From assembly GCF_000308815.1 (NCBI RefSeq), contig NZ_BAFX01000138.1, positions 1 through 64,000 of the forward strand: a DNA stretch of 64,000 nucleotides, read 5' to 3'. The translations under genes and the position numbers were made by a program. A model generated the notes under the pieces. That model saw only the letters and a list, made by a program, of their open reading frames with translations, was not told where the DNA came from and made no database searches. Numbering within the stretch: position 1 is the first letter of the stretch; each line of letters begins with the position of its first letter. The DNA comes from Nocardia concava NBRC 100430 (GTDB lineage Bacteria; Actinomycetota; Actinomycetes; Mycobacteriales; Mycobacteriaceae). Shown in pieces: positions 8,415 through 16,101 of the stretch.

Positions 8415-9482
8415 ATGTCGGTCAGGACCAGTCGATCAACCGTGCGTTTTGCGGTCGCCACCCTGCTGGCCGCCGCGTCTCTGAGCCTCGGCGGCCTGCC
8501 CGCGGGTGCGGAACCGCCCGCCCCGACCCTGCCCGGCGTCACCCTCCCCGATCTGAAGACCGAGGACGGCTCCTACATCAAGACCGTGGCCGCCAAGGAC
8601 GAGCACACCGTCACCTTCTCGGTGTTCTCCGCCGCCATGAACCAGGTCTTCCCGGTCGACGTGCTGCGCCCCGACGACACCTCCGAGGCCCGCCCCACCC
8701 TCTACCTGCTCAATGGCGCGGGCGGCGGCGTGGACGCCGCCACCTGGCAATTGCGCACCGACGCACTGGATTTCCTGGCCGACAAGAACGTCAATGTGGT
8801 GCAGCCCATCGGCGGCGCGTTCACCTGGTACACCGACTGGATCCAGCCCGACCGATCGCTGGGCGTGAACAAGTGGTCCACCTACCTCGGCAAGGAATTG
8901 CCGCCGCTGATGGACGCCGCGCTGGGCGCCAACGGCGTGAACGCCATCGCCGGAATCTCCATGGCCGGTCTGCCCGTATTGAATTCGGTCATCTTCAATC
9001 CCGGACTGTTCCGCAGCGCGGCCGTCTACAGCGGCTTCTTCCAGACCGTCACCCCGCAGGGCCGGGAATCCATCAAGCTGGTCACCGAGCTCTACGGCGG
9101 CGGCAAGGTCGAGAACATGTGGGGACCGGAGAACGGCCCGCTGTGGGCCGCCAACGATCCCACCCTCAATGCCGAGAAACTGCGCGGCACCAACCTTTTC
9201 ATCTCCACCGGCAATGGCATTCCCGGCGCGTTCGACGTGCCGGGCGCGCGCGGGCGGATGGAGAAGAATCCGGCCGACACCACCCAGACCGTGGCGCTCG
9301 GCTCGTTCATCGAGGCCAATGTCGAACTGTCCACGATCATTCTGCAGAAGCGCCTCGAATCCCTGAACATTCCCGCCACTTTCGAATTCCGCAGCAGCGG
9401 AACCCATATCTGGGGTTACTGGCAGGACGATCTGAAGGCGTCGTGGCCGGTGCTCGCGCAGGGTCTCTACTCGAACCCGTAA
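8415..9482 (+). CDS. Secreted antigen 85-like mycolyltransferase/esterase
   Basis: A 355-residue exported alpha/beta-hydrolase of the antigen 85 (esterase D-like) family. In mycolate bacteria these enzymes transfer mycolic acids to trehalose or arabinogalactan in the cell envelope. A Sec signal peptide covers about residues 1-32, ending in LPAGA-EPPA. The nucleophile is Ser182 in GISMAG, and the C-terminal GTHIWGYWQDDLKASWPV matches the catalytic-His segment of antigen 85 (H followed by W-x-Y-W). A WYTDW element resembles the substrate-pocket region. No obvious Shine-Dalgarno precedes the ATG at 8415. The acceptor is unknown; several paralogs are usual in Nocardia. Confidence 0.88.
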   Translation: MSVRTSRSTVRFAVATLLAAASLSLGGLPAGAEPPAPTLPGVTLPDLKTEDGSYIKTVAAKDEHTVTFSVFSAAMNQVFPVDVLRPDDTSEARPTLYLLNGAGGGVDAATWQLRTDALDFLADKNVNVVQPIGGAFTWYTDWIQPDRSLGVNKWSTYLGKELPPLMDAALGANGVNAIAGISMAGLPVLNSVIFNPGLFRSAAVYSGFFQTVTPQGRESIKLVTELYGGGKVENMWGPENGPLWAANDPTLNAEKLRGTNLFISTGNGIPGAFDVPGARGRMEKNPADTTQTVALGSFIEANVELSTIILQKRLESLNIPATFEFRSSGTHIWGYWQDDLKASWPVLAQGLYSNP

Positions 9483-9486
9483 TCGC

Positions 9487-10521
9487 CTACACCACGGGTG
9501 GATTGACGCGCGCGAAGCCTTCCTGCCGGTAGTACGGGTAGTAGGGATAGGCCGGGGTGACCGCGCTGGCCTTGTCCAGGCGGGCGATCTGATCGGCGTC
9601 CAGACTCCAGCCGACCGCACCGAGGTTCTGCCGCAACTGCTCCTCGTTGCGCGCGCCGACGATCACGGTGGCCACGGTCGGCCGCCGCAGCAGCCAGTTC
9701 AGCGCGATCTGCGGGACGGTGCGGCCGGTCTCGACGGCGATGTCCTCGAGCACGTCGACGATGTCGTAGAGCCGTTCGTCATCCACCGGCGGTCCGGCGT
9801 CGGCGGTCTTGTGCAGGCGGCTGGTCTCCGGAAGCGGTTGGCCGCGACGGATTTTCCCGGTGAGCCGACCCCAGCCGAGCGGGCTCCACACCACCGCGCC
9901 CACGCCCTGATCCAGGCCGAGCGGCATCAGCTCCCACTCGTAATCGCGGCCGACCAGCGAGTAGTAGACCTGGTGCGCGACATAGCGCGGGAACCCGTGC
10001 TTGTCCGCGGCGGCAAGGGATTTCATCAGCTGCCAGCCCGCGAAATTGGACGCGCCGACATAGCGGATCTTGCCCGAACGCACGAGATCGTCGAGGGCCG
10101 AGAGCACTTCCTCGACGGGAGTGCCCGCGTCGAAGGCGTGCAGCTGGAACAGGTCGATGTGGTCGGTGCCGAGCCGGCGCAGCGCGCCCTCGACCGACGA
10201 GATCAGCCGCGCGCGACCGGATCCCGCGTCGTTCGGGCCGGGGCCGGTGGGCAGCGTGGACTTGGTCGAGATCAGCACCTGATCGCGCCGACCCCGGATG
10301 GCCTCGCCCAGCACCTCTTCCGAGGCCCCGTCCGAGTAGACGTCGGCGGTGTCGAAGAGGGTGACGCCCGCGTCCAGGCTGATGTCCACCAGGCGGCGGG
10401 CCTGCTGCGCGTCGGTATCGCCCCAGGCCGAGAAGAGTTCGCCGCGACCCCCGAAGGTGCCCGCGCCGAAGCTCAGGGCCGGAACCATCAGACCTGAAGC
10501 GCCGAGCCGACGGTATTCCAT
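9487..10521 (-). CDS. Aldo/keto reductase
   Basis: A 344-residue NADPH-dependent oxidoreductase of the AKR superfamily (YajO/Tas/YhdN-like). Seen: N-terminal MEYRRLGASGLMVPALSFG, the catalytic Asp/Tyr region GVTLFDTADVYSDGASEEVLG, the lysine segment DQVLISTK, the catalytic-His segment DHIDLFQLHAFD, and the cofactor-binding end VIVGARNEEQLRQNL. The ATG at 10521 starts at the domain; the frame runs upstream to 10677 only through the divergent tetR gene. It is convergent with the mycolyltransferase gene (4-bp gap) and divergent from a TetR gene, which probably represses it. Substrate unknown. Confidence 0.9.
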   Translation of the reverse strand: MEYRRLGASGLMVPALSFGAGTFGGRGELFSAWGDTDAQQARRLVDISLDAGVTLFDTADVYSDGASEEVLGEAIRGRRDQVLISTKSTLPTGPGPNDAGSGRARLISSVEGALRRLGTDHIDLFQLHAFDAGTPVEEVLSALDDLVRSGKIRYVGASNFAGWQLMKSLAAADKHGFPRYVAHQVYYSLVGRDYEWELMPLGLDQGVGAVVWSPLGWGRLTGKIRRGQPLPETSRLHKTADAGPPVDDERLYDIVDVLEDIAVETGRTVPQIALNWLLRRPTVATVIVGARNEEQLRQNLGAVGWSLDADQIARLDKASAVTPAYPYYPYYRQEGFARVNPPVV

Positions 10522-10533
10522 GACCACCACTCC

Positions 10534-10555
10534 TAACGGAACTACAGTTTCATTA
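10534..10555. promoter_or_regulatory. Candidate TetR operator between aldo/keto reductase and tetR
   Basis: A 22-bp imperfect palindrome with two 10-bp arms around a central AC; 8 of 10 pairs match, and the core GGAACT-AC-AGTTTC is at 10538-10551. It lies 13 nt upstream of the reductase ATG in the divergent promoter region. Confidence 0.5.
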
Positions 10556-10606
10556 ACACGAAGGACGCTACACTCGTCTCGCCACAAATGGAACTGGAGA
10601 CCCGTT

Positions 10607-11236
10607 ATGACGCCCGACACACGCACTCGCGAAGGCGCAGCCGATTCCCCCGGATCGGTCCGCCCCGGCGGTCGCACCGCCCGCGTCCGCGAGGCCGTGC
10701 TGCGCGCCGCCGGCGACCTGCTGGCCGAAAGCGGTTACGCCACCCTCGATCTGGCCGAGGTGGCCGCCCGCGCCGAGGTCGGCAAGACCACCGTCTACCG
10801 CCGCTGGCGCACCCCCGCCGGACTGGTCGCCGACCTGCTGGTCGAAATGGCGGAAACCTCACTCCCGCACAGCGATACCGGCACGCTGCGCGGCGATCTG
10901 CTCGAAAACGCCCGCCTGGTCGGCAAGACCCTCTCCGATCCACGGCAGGGCCGCCTCTTCCGTGCCGTCATCGCCGCCGCCACCAGCGACGACACCGCCG
11001 CCACCGCCCTGCGCGCCTTCTACGCCACCCGGCTCGCCGAATGGTCGCCGTGCGTCGAGGCGGCGATCGCCCGCGGCGAGGTGCCGCCCGGAACCGACTC
11101 GCGCGCGGTCCTTTCCGCGGTTTCGGCCCCGCTCTACTACCGGCTGCTCGCCAGCGGCGATCCGGTCGACGCGGCGGCGATCAGCGCCGCCGCGGAAGCC
11201 GCCGCGCTGGCCGCCGAGCAGGGCGTATTCGCCTAG
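10607..11236 (+). CDS. TetR/AcrR-family repressor, divergent from the aldo/keto reductase
   Basis: A 209-residue regulator. The N-terminal helix-turn-helix lies at about residues 30-75 (LDLAEVAARAEVGKTTVYRRW), followed by an all-helical ligand domain with the TetR_C-like element LRAFYATRLAEW. The ATG at 10607 has a GGAGA about 7 nt upstream; the frame is open upstream, but only into the reductase promoter. The divergent layout and the palindrome at 10534-10555 suggest repression of the reductase and of itself. The ligand is unknown. Confidence 0.88.
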   Translation: MTPDTRTREGAADSPGSVRPGGRTARVREAVLRAAGDLLAESGYATLDLAEVAARAEVGKTTVYRRWRTPAGLVADLLVEMAETSLPHSDTGTLRGDLLENARLVGKTLSDPRQGRLFRAVIAAATSDDTAATALRAFYATRLAEWSPCVEAAIARGEVPPGTDSRAVLSAVSAPLYYRLLASGDPVDAAAISAAAEAAALAAEQGVFA

Positions 11237-11244
11237 GCCCCCTC

Positions 11245-11317
11245 GTCATCCCGGCGCGTTTTTGGCCGGGATCCACAGCGACCACGTGGATTCCGGCCAA
11301 AAGCGTGCCGGAATGAC
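11245..11317. repeat. REP-like long inverted repeat, probable bidirectional terminator
   Basis: Two 32-nt arms (11245-11276 and 11286-11317) around a 9-nt loop; 28 of 32 positions are complementary, and three of the four exceptions are G-T wobbles in RNA. The arms begin GTCATCCCGGCGCG and contain TTTTGGCCGGGATCCAC, a sequence type I recognise as a dispersed intergenic repeat in nocardiae and other high-GC genomes. It fills the gap between two convergent genes. Confidence 0.8.
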
Positions 11318-11325
11318 AGGGTGAA

Positions 11326-11898
11326 TCAGCCTGCCACCCAGGCGGGATCGCGGCCGGTGAGGCCGACCACGCGATCCAGCAGCGACCCCTCGGCCGGAAC
11401 CTCGACCACCGGGCCGAAGAGGCCGGGGATGCCCTCGCGCGGGGTATCGCGCAAGAAGCCGAGCAGCACCGCCAGATCCTGGTCGGCCGGGGCGTAGTCC
11501 TGCCCGGTCGCGCGGGCCAGGTCCCAGCCGTGGACCACCAGCTCGTCCAGGGCGAAGAGCGCCATCTGCGCGGCGGGCGCGAGCACCCCGCCGACCTCGG
11601 TCTCGCCGTCCCACGCCTCCGGTTCGCGCCAGGCCGCCACCAGCGACTTCAATTGCGCGGGAATGCGATCGCGCCAATCGCCGGGCAGCGGGGCGGGCGC
11701 GGGCGGCTGGGAGTTGCCGATCGCCTCCTTGGTCGCGCCCTGCCGGAAACCCTCGGTGAAGCCGAGGACGTGGGCGAGCATGTCGCGCACCGTGGGCAGT
11801 GCGGGCGTCGGCCGATCGAGATCGGCGTCGGTGACGGCGGCGGCGACCGCCTCCACCGCCGTGGCGGCGGCTTCCAGATCGAAGGCCGGTGTGGTCAT
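11326..11898 (-). CDS. TIGR03086-like DinB/maleylpyruvate-isomerase-fold protein
   Basis: A 190-residue protein of the DinB/mycothiol-dependent maleylpyruvate isomerase superfamily. It has the TIGR03086 features TVRDMLAHVLGF in the N-terminal third and DELVVHGWDLARATGQD in the middle; the histidines in these motifs are likely metal ligands. Members are four-helix proteins, some using mycothiol as a cofactor, but most are uncharacterised. It is a single gene that ends against the REP-like repeat. Its ATG is preceded by a GGAGG-like sequence (TCCTCCC on the plus strand at about 11902-11909). Confidence 0.8.
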   Translation of the reverse strand: MTTPAFDLEAAATAVEAVAAAVTDADLDRPTPALPTVRDMLAHVLGFTEGFRQGATKEAIGNSQPPAPAPLPGDWRDRIPAQLKSLVAAWREPEAWDGETEVGGVLAPAAQMALFALDELVVHGWDLARATGQDYAPADQDLAVLLGFLRDTPREGIPGLFGPVVEVPAEGSLLDRVVGLTGRDPAWVAG

Positions 11899-12081
11899 GG
11901 TTCCTCCCGGTGCGGTGCGAAGACATGCCGAACCATCCGTGCGGCCCGGTCACCCATAAGGACGGAGCGGGGTCGCGCAATTCATCGGAGCACCGCGAAA
12001 TGTGCTTGCAGCGCCGCGTCGCAACCGGTTCGTTAGGTGCGATCAGCGGCGAAAGCCGCTGGTAGGGAGGAGAATTGATAG

Positions 12082-12315
12082 ATGAAGGGTGATCGTGTGG
12101 AGATCGTCGTCGATACCGGCGACGGATCTCGGAACTACGAAATAATCGCGACGAGAGCGGGTAGGCGGATAGAGACCCGCATTGCCCGCGGCATTGTGGA
12201 AGTGAGCGAAGTGACACGAACCGGAAGCTCGGTTCGTACCGCCCGATTCATGGCCGGCCGCGTATTGGCGCTGGTCGAGCACCCCGCCGACGACGGCCCG
12301 CTGCCGGACGAATGA
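12082..12315 (+). CDS. Small hypothetical protein
   Basis: A 77-residue soluble protein with beta-rich composition (VEIVVDTGDGSRNYEIIATR, IARGIVEVSEVTRTGSSVRT) and an acidic C-terminus (PADDGPLPDE). I recognise no family. AGGAG lies 8-12 nt upstream of the ATG, which supports translation. It stands alone between the TIGR03086-like gene (divergent) and another small gene 90 nt downstream. Confidence 0.55.
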   Translation: MKGDRVEIVVDTGDGSRNYEIIATRAGRRIETRIARGIVEVSEVTRTGSSVRTARFMAGRVLALVEHPADDGPLPDE

Positions 12316-12405
12316 TCACCGGCGGTTGCCGACCGAGACGATCAAGCGGATCCTCGAAGGTGGCCCACTGCACGGCATCGCCAACCCGGCAGAGAGGAGC
12401 ATCCG

Positions 12406-12621
12406 ATGATCGATCGCATCGATTCAGTGCCCGAGGCCGATTCGGTGGAGCAGAGCATCCCCGCCAATCCGGTGGACGAGGCGCTCGACTCCGATTCCGA
12501 AATCACCGACCTCCCGGCCGAAGACGTTGGCTGGACCGCCTCCGAGGGAGACCTCGTCGAACAGTCGATTCCGGTCCCCCTGGACGACGACCGCGAGGAC
12601 AGCGCCGGTAGCGATTACTGA
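12406..12621 (+). CDS. Small acidic protein with a duplicated VEQSIP motif
   Basis: A 71-residue, strongly acidic protein, probably largely unstructured. VEQSIP occurs twice, once after EADS and once before VPLDDDRED. Similar short acidic proteins with VEQ and PLDDD motifs occur in mycobacteria without known function. A GAGGAG sequence 6 nt upstream supports the ATG. It is convergent with menD. Confidence 0.65.
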   Translation: MIDRIDSVPEADSVEQSIPANPVDEALDSDSEITDLPAEDVGWTASEGDLVEQSIPVPLDDDREDSAGSDY

Positions 12622-12662
12622 CCGGTTCTGCCCGCACTCGAGCCGAAAGGCTCCCGCCCAAG

Positions 12663-14297
12663 CTAATTCGAGACGCCCGCCCGCACGGTGGCGTGCAGTT
12701 CCCGCAGGCTCGACCGCTCGGTGGCGACCTCGAGCACCCGCATGCCGTGGGCATTGCCGGTCAGCTCGACCGCCAGTTCCGCCGGGTCGACCTGGCGGTG
12801 CGGAATCCGGTAGGCGGCGCACAGCGCGGCCAGATCCATGCCGTGCGGGGTGCCGAAGACCCGCTCGAACACGCCCGCGTACTGCGGATCGCCCTGTTCG
12901 AGCAGTTCGAAGATGCCGCCGCCGTCGTCATTGGCGACCACGATGGTGAGGTCCTCCGGCCGCGGCTCGCCCGGCCCGATGAGCAGGCCGGAGGCGTCGT
13001 GCAGGAAGGTCAGGTCGCCCATGAGCGCGACCGTGCGGCCGGGATGGGTGAGCGCCGCGCCGACCGCCGCCGACACGGTGCCGTCGATCCCGGCCACGCC
13101 GCGATTGGACAGCACCCGCACACCGGGCCGCGGCTGCGAGACCAGCGCCGCGTCGCGCACCGGATTGGACGCGCCGAGCAGCAGCTGATCGCCGTCGCGC
13201 AGGGCGTCCATGACCACGGCCGCCACATGCAGACCGGTCGGCTTCGGGTGTCCGGCCAGCTCGGCGCGAACGACCTTGACGGCCTTCTCGTTCAGATCCC
13301 GGCACTGCTCGAGCCACTCGGGTCGCGGCGCGCCGGAGGTGACCGCGCGGGTGCCGGTGCCGACCACATTGCCCGAGACATCGGGCCAGCGCGGGCCGGT
13401 GGTCAGCGCGAACACCGTGATCTCGGGATCGGCCAGCACCTTCGACACCTGCCGGTGCAGGGTGGGGCGGCCGGTGATGATGGCCTGCTTGGGCTTCAAC
13501 AGTCCCAGCGCCAGCGGGTGCAGGGCCGGGCCGTGCATGGGCGCGGTCGGCTCGGCGACCGTGGGCAACGCCGCGAGTTCGGGGCGATGGCCCGCGCCGT
13601 GACCGGAGATGACCACCGTGTCCGGGGTCAGATCGATATCCAGCGGCACATCGAGGGTGGCGTATTGCGTTGCCGTCCAGGGCCGTTCGCCGGCGCGGCC
13701 GGGCGGCAGCGCATCCCCCGCGGCCAGGTCCGGGACCAGCGGTTCGCGCAGCGGGATGTCGAAGTGCACGGGCCCGGCATTGCCGGAGCGGGTGCCGCGG
13801 GCGGCGGCCAGCACCCGGCACACCGCCGAGCGCCAGACGCTGTTCTGCTTCGAGTATTGCGGATCGTCCGGCTCGGCCTCGGCCAGTCCGAGGCTGATGG
13901 CGGCACGCACCTGGCTACCGAAGAGCCCGAATTGTTCGACGGTCTGGTTCGCGCCCGTGCCGAGCATCTCGTAGGGGCGGTTGGCGCTGAGCACGATCAG
14001 CGGCATGCGGGCGTAGTTGGCCTCGAGCACGGCCGGGCCCAGATTGGCGACGGCGGTGCCGGAGGTCATGACCACGGGCACCGGGCGGCCGCTCGCGGCG
14101 GCCAGGCCGACGGCCAGGAATCCGGCGCTGCGCTCGTCGATCCGCATGTGCAGCCGGATGCGTCCGGCCTGGTCCGCGGCCTGTAATGCGAAGGCCAGCG
14201 GCGCGTTTCGCGATCCGGGGCACAGGACGACGTCCCGGACTCCGCCGCGCGCCAACTCGTCGACGACGACGTGCGCCTGTGCAGTCGAAGGATTCAC
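12663..14297 (-). CDS. menD: MenD, SEPHCHC synthase
   Basis: Thiamine diphosphate-dependent synthase that joins 2-oxoglutarate (after decarboxylation) to isochorismate in menaquinone synthesis. The 544-residue length is normal. Visible: VLCPGSRNAPLAFAL at the N-terminus, the ThDP-activating glutamate Glu55 in RIDERSAGFLAVGLA, SGTAVANLGPAVLEA, and the ThDP/metal-binding region ALMGDLTFLHDASGLL with VVANDDGGGIFELL. The ATG at 14297 lies 88 nt from the divergent siderophore-interacting gene. menC is usually close to menD in mycobacteria but is not seen here. Confidence 0.95.
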   Translation of the reverse strand: MNPSTAQAHVVVDELARGGVRDVVLCPGSRNAPLAFALQAADQAGRIRLHMRIDERSAGFLAVGLAAASGRPVPVVMTSGTAVANLGPAVLEANYARMPLIVLSANRPYEMLGTGANQTVEQFGLFGSQVRAAISLGLAEAEPDDPQYSKQNSVWRSAVCRVLAAARGTRSGNAGPVHFDIPLREPLVPDLAAGDALPPGRAGERPWTATQYATLDVPLDIDLTPDTVVISGHGAGHRPELAALPTVAEPTAPMHGPALHPLALGLLKPKQAIITGRPTLHRQVSKVLADPEITVFALTTGPRWPDVSGNVVGTGTRAVTSGAPRPEWLEQCRDLNEKAVKVVRAELAGHPKPTGLHVAAVVMDALRDGDQLLLGASNPVRDAALVSQPRPGVRVLSNRGVAGIDGTVSAAVGAALTHPGRTVALMGDLTFLHDASGLLIGPGEPRPEDLTIVVANDDGGGIFELLEQGDPQYAGVFERVFGTPHGMDLAALCAAYRIPHRQVDPAELAVELTGNAHGMRVLEVATERSSLRELHATVRAGVSN

Positions 14298-14362
14298 GCC
14301 TCCAGCCTCTCAGACAGCGGCCCGGAGCGCTGCGTCGCCCCGCTCACACCTATGCTGGCAAG

Positions 14363-14381
14363 TTAGGCTTTGCTAACCTAA
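14363..14381 (+). promoter_or_regulatory. DtxR/IdeR iron box
   Basis: TTAGGCTTTGCTAACCTAA matches the 19-bp DtxR/IdeR consensus at about 16 of 19 positions and ends 4 nt before the start codon of the siderophore-interacting protein gene. A TATGCT -10-like hexamer lies at 14351-14356, so bound IdeR would cover the transcription start and ribosome-binding region. Iron repression is the expected effect. Confidence 0.8.
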
Positions 14382-14385
14382 GCCA

Positions 14386-15213
14386 ATGGCGAAGCGCAGC
14401 AAGCATGTCAAGCCCGAGCACCGCGAGATCCTCACCGCGGAAGTCCTGGCCAGCAAACGAATCAGCCCCAATTTCGTCCGGGTCACCGTGGGCGGCCAGG
14501 GCCTGTCGGGATTCACCGCCATGGGCTTCGACCAGTGGTTCCGGCTCTTCATGCCCGGGCGTGACGGCAGCCTCAAGCTGCCCACCTCCGCCAGCAATCT
14601 GGGCTGGTACGCGCAGTACCTCATGATGGGCAAGGAACACCGTCCGCTGGCGCGCAACTACACCGTGCGCGACTACCGGGCCGCCGGCTTCGGGGAGTTC
14701 GGCAGCACGGCCGAGATCGACATCGACTTCGTCTCGCACGGCGACGACAGCCCGGCCTCGGCCTGGGCGAACAATGCCACACCCGGCGCCAAGGCCGGAA
14801 TCCTCGACGAGGGCATCATGTACCAGGCTCCCGACCACAGTGATTGGACGCTGCTGGTGGGCGACGAGAGCGCGCTGCCCGGCATCGCGGGCGTGTTGCG
14901 GTCGCTGCCGCGCGGGACCAAGGGCGCGGCCTATATCGAGATTCCGCATGCCGAGGACGCGCAGGAACTGGGCGAACCCGCAGGCGTTCAGGTGAACTGG
15001 CTGGTCCGCACCGATGCGCATGCCGAGGTGGGCGCGCTGGCGGCCGAGACGGTGCGCGGGGCGGAGATTCCGAGCCGGGGCGTCTACGCCTTCGTCGCGG
15101 GCGAGCAGAAGCTGGCCGCGGGTGTGCGGCGGCACCTGGCGCAGGAGCGCGAGATTCCCAAGGCGGACATCACTTTCACCGGCTACTGGCGAGTCGGCAA
15201 GTCCCAGGGCTGA
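14386..15213 (+). CDS. Siderophore-interacting protein (FAD-dependent ferric-siderophore reductase)
   Basis: A 275-residue cytoplasmic flavoprotein of the SIP/ViuB family, which releases iron from imported ferric siderophores by reduction. The FAD-binding motif RPLARNYTVRDYR is at about residues 86-98; the C-terminal NAD(P)H domain shows LLVGDESALPGIAGVLRSLP and ends FTGYWRVGKS, a typical SIP terminus. The IdeR box directly upstream places it in the iron-starvation regulon. No siderophore synthesis or transport genes are nearby. Confidence 0.92.
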   Translation: MAKRSKHVKPEHREILTAEVLASKRISPNFVRVTVGGQGLSGFTAMGFDQWFRLFMPGRDGSLKLPTSASNLGWYAQYLMMGKEHRPLARNYTVRDYRAAGFGEFGSTAEIDIDFVSHGDDSPASAWANNATPGAKAGILDEGIMYQAPDHSDWTLLVGDESALPGIAGVLRSLPRGTKGAAYIEIPHAEDAQELGEPAGVQVNWLVRTDAHAEVGALAAETVRGAEIPSRGVYAFVAGEQKLAAGVRRHLAQEREIPKADITFTGYWRVGKSQG

Positions 15214-15274
15214 TTACGGAGAAGAGAAGGGGCGAGTGCCCGGGAACCACCTCGCGGGCACCGCATTCCAGACT

Positions 15275-15302
15275 GTTCGCGGCCCCTCGCCGGGCCGCGA
15301 AC
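15275..15302. terminator. Hairpin terminator after the siderophore-interacting gene
   Basis: Perfect 11-bp stem (GTTCGCGGCCC and complement) with loop CTCGCC, between two convergent genes. Confidence 0.75.
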
Positions 15303-15314
15303 CGGTCGGTCTGA

Positions 15315-15761
15315 TTAACCAGCGTGCTTCTGCACCAGCTCACCCAGGCGCGGAAGCGCCTCGACGACATGCTTCTTCGCCGACGAGCGCATGGAGTTGT
15401 AGACCTTGGTCAGCGCCGGACGCGAGGATGCCTCGGCACGCGCGTCGGTCACCGACAGCAGCGCGTCGGCCACCTCGTCCTGCTTGGCGACCAGCAGATC
15501 GGCGAAGGACGCCGCGCCACCGTTCTGGTACTCGGCCCAGTACGGCTCGAGCTGCTCGACGAACTTGGGCGCGAAGGAGGACAGCGCGTCACCCACGATC
15601 GAGGGGCTGACCTTCTTGATCGCGGCATAGCCGCCCTTGACGACGAGGCCCGACGCGCCGCCCTTGTCCGACACCTCCTCGTCCAGAACCTTCTCCGCGT
15701 CGGCGATGAAGGCCGGACGCTTGGCGTCATCGAGCAGGGATTCAGACAGTGCTGCAACCAC
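15315..15761 (-). CDS. DUF6918-like protein of unknown function
   Basis: A 148-residue soluble helical protein with SLLDDAKRPAFIADAEKVLDEEV at the start and motifs GYAAIKKVSPSIVGDAL and PYWAEYQN. It resembles a small actinobacterial family I know as DUF6918; no function is known. The GTG at 15761 was chosen because GGAGGA lies at 15771-15776 (9 nt spacing); the open frame extends 15 codons further, across that site. A TATAGT -10-like element on the minus strand (15806-15811) would give a leader of about 38 nt. Confidence 0.7.
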   Translation of the reverse strand: MVAALSESLLDDAKRPAFIADAEKVLDEEVSDKGGASGLVVKGGYAAIKKVSPSIVGDALSSFAPKFVEQLEPYWAEYQNGGAASFADLLVAKQDEVADALLSVTDARAEASSRPALTKVYNSMRSSAKKHVVEALPRLGELVQKHAG

Positions 15762-16101
15762 TTTCAGGTTCCTCCGGATAGTTTTTCGATGAACGAGCGC
15801 ACGCAACTATACGCACCGGTGTCCCCGCACACACGATGCCAATGCGCTGCTACTGCCACAGCAGCAACAGCACTGTAAGCCCTCCGCAATCGGTTGGCAG
15901 CGTTTCACTTTCGGTTACCGCCGGGTCCAGTTTCTCCGACCAGGAGGAGCAAGCGTCCGATCGTGCCATCGGGCAACGCATCCGGCTAACAATCAGCGCC
16001 CTTATCGGATGGCCGAAATCCGCCGCCACGAATTTCGAGTGACGTGCGAAACACCGCACCGAACTGCGGTGGGCCTTCACCACGGCGCGAACCGGAACAG
16101 T
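15762..16101. other. 340-bp intergenic region between the DUF6918-like gene and menB
   Basis: Divergent promoter region, less GC-rich than the neighbouring genes. It holds the putative TATAGT -10 of the minus-strand gene (15806-15811) and a GCTGCT/AGCAGC inverted repeat near 15847-15866. An open frame continues upstream of menB to 16009, but it lacks a start with a ribosome site. I see no convincing gene or RNA. Confidence 0.5.

Noticed and set aside
6794..8542. 582-codon open frame on the minus strand
   Set aside because: Antisense to the flavoprotein reductase half; Arg/His/Gln-rich composition and no recognisable domain.
12640..12653. GAGCC-GAAA-GGCTC hairpin between the acidic protein gene and menD
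   Set aside because: Only 5 bp of stem; could be a weak terminator, but the evidence is insufficient for a feature.
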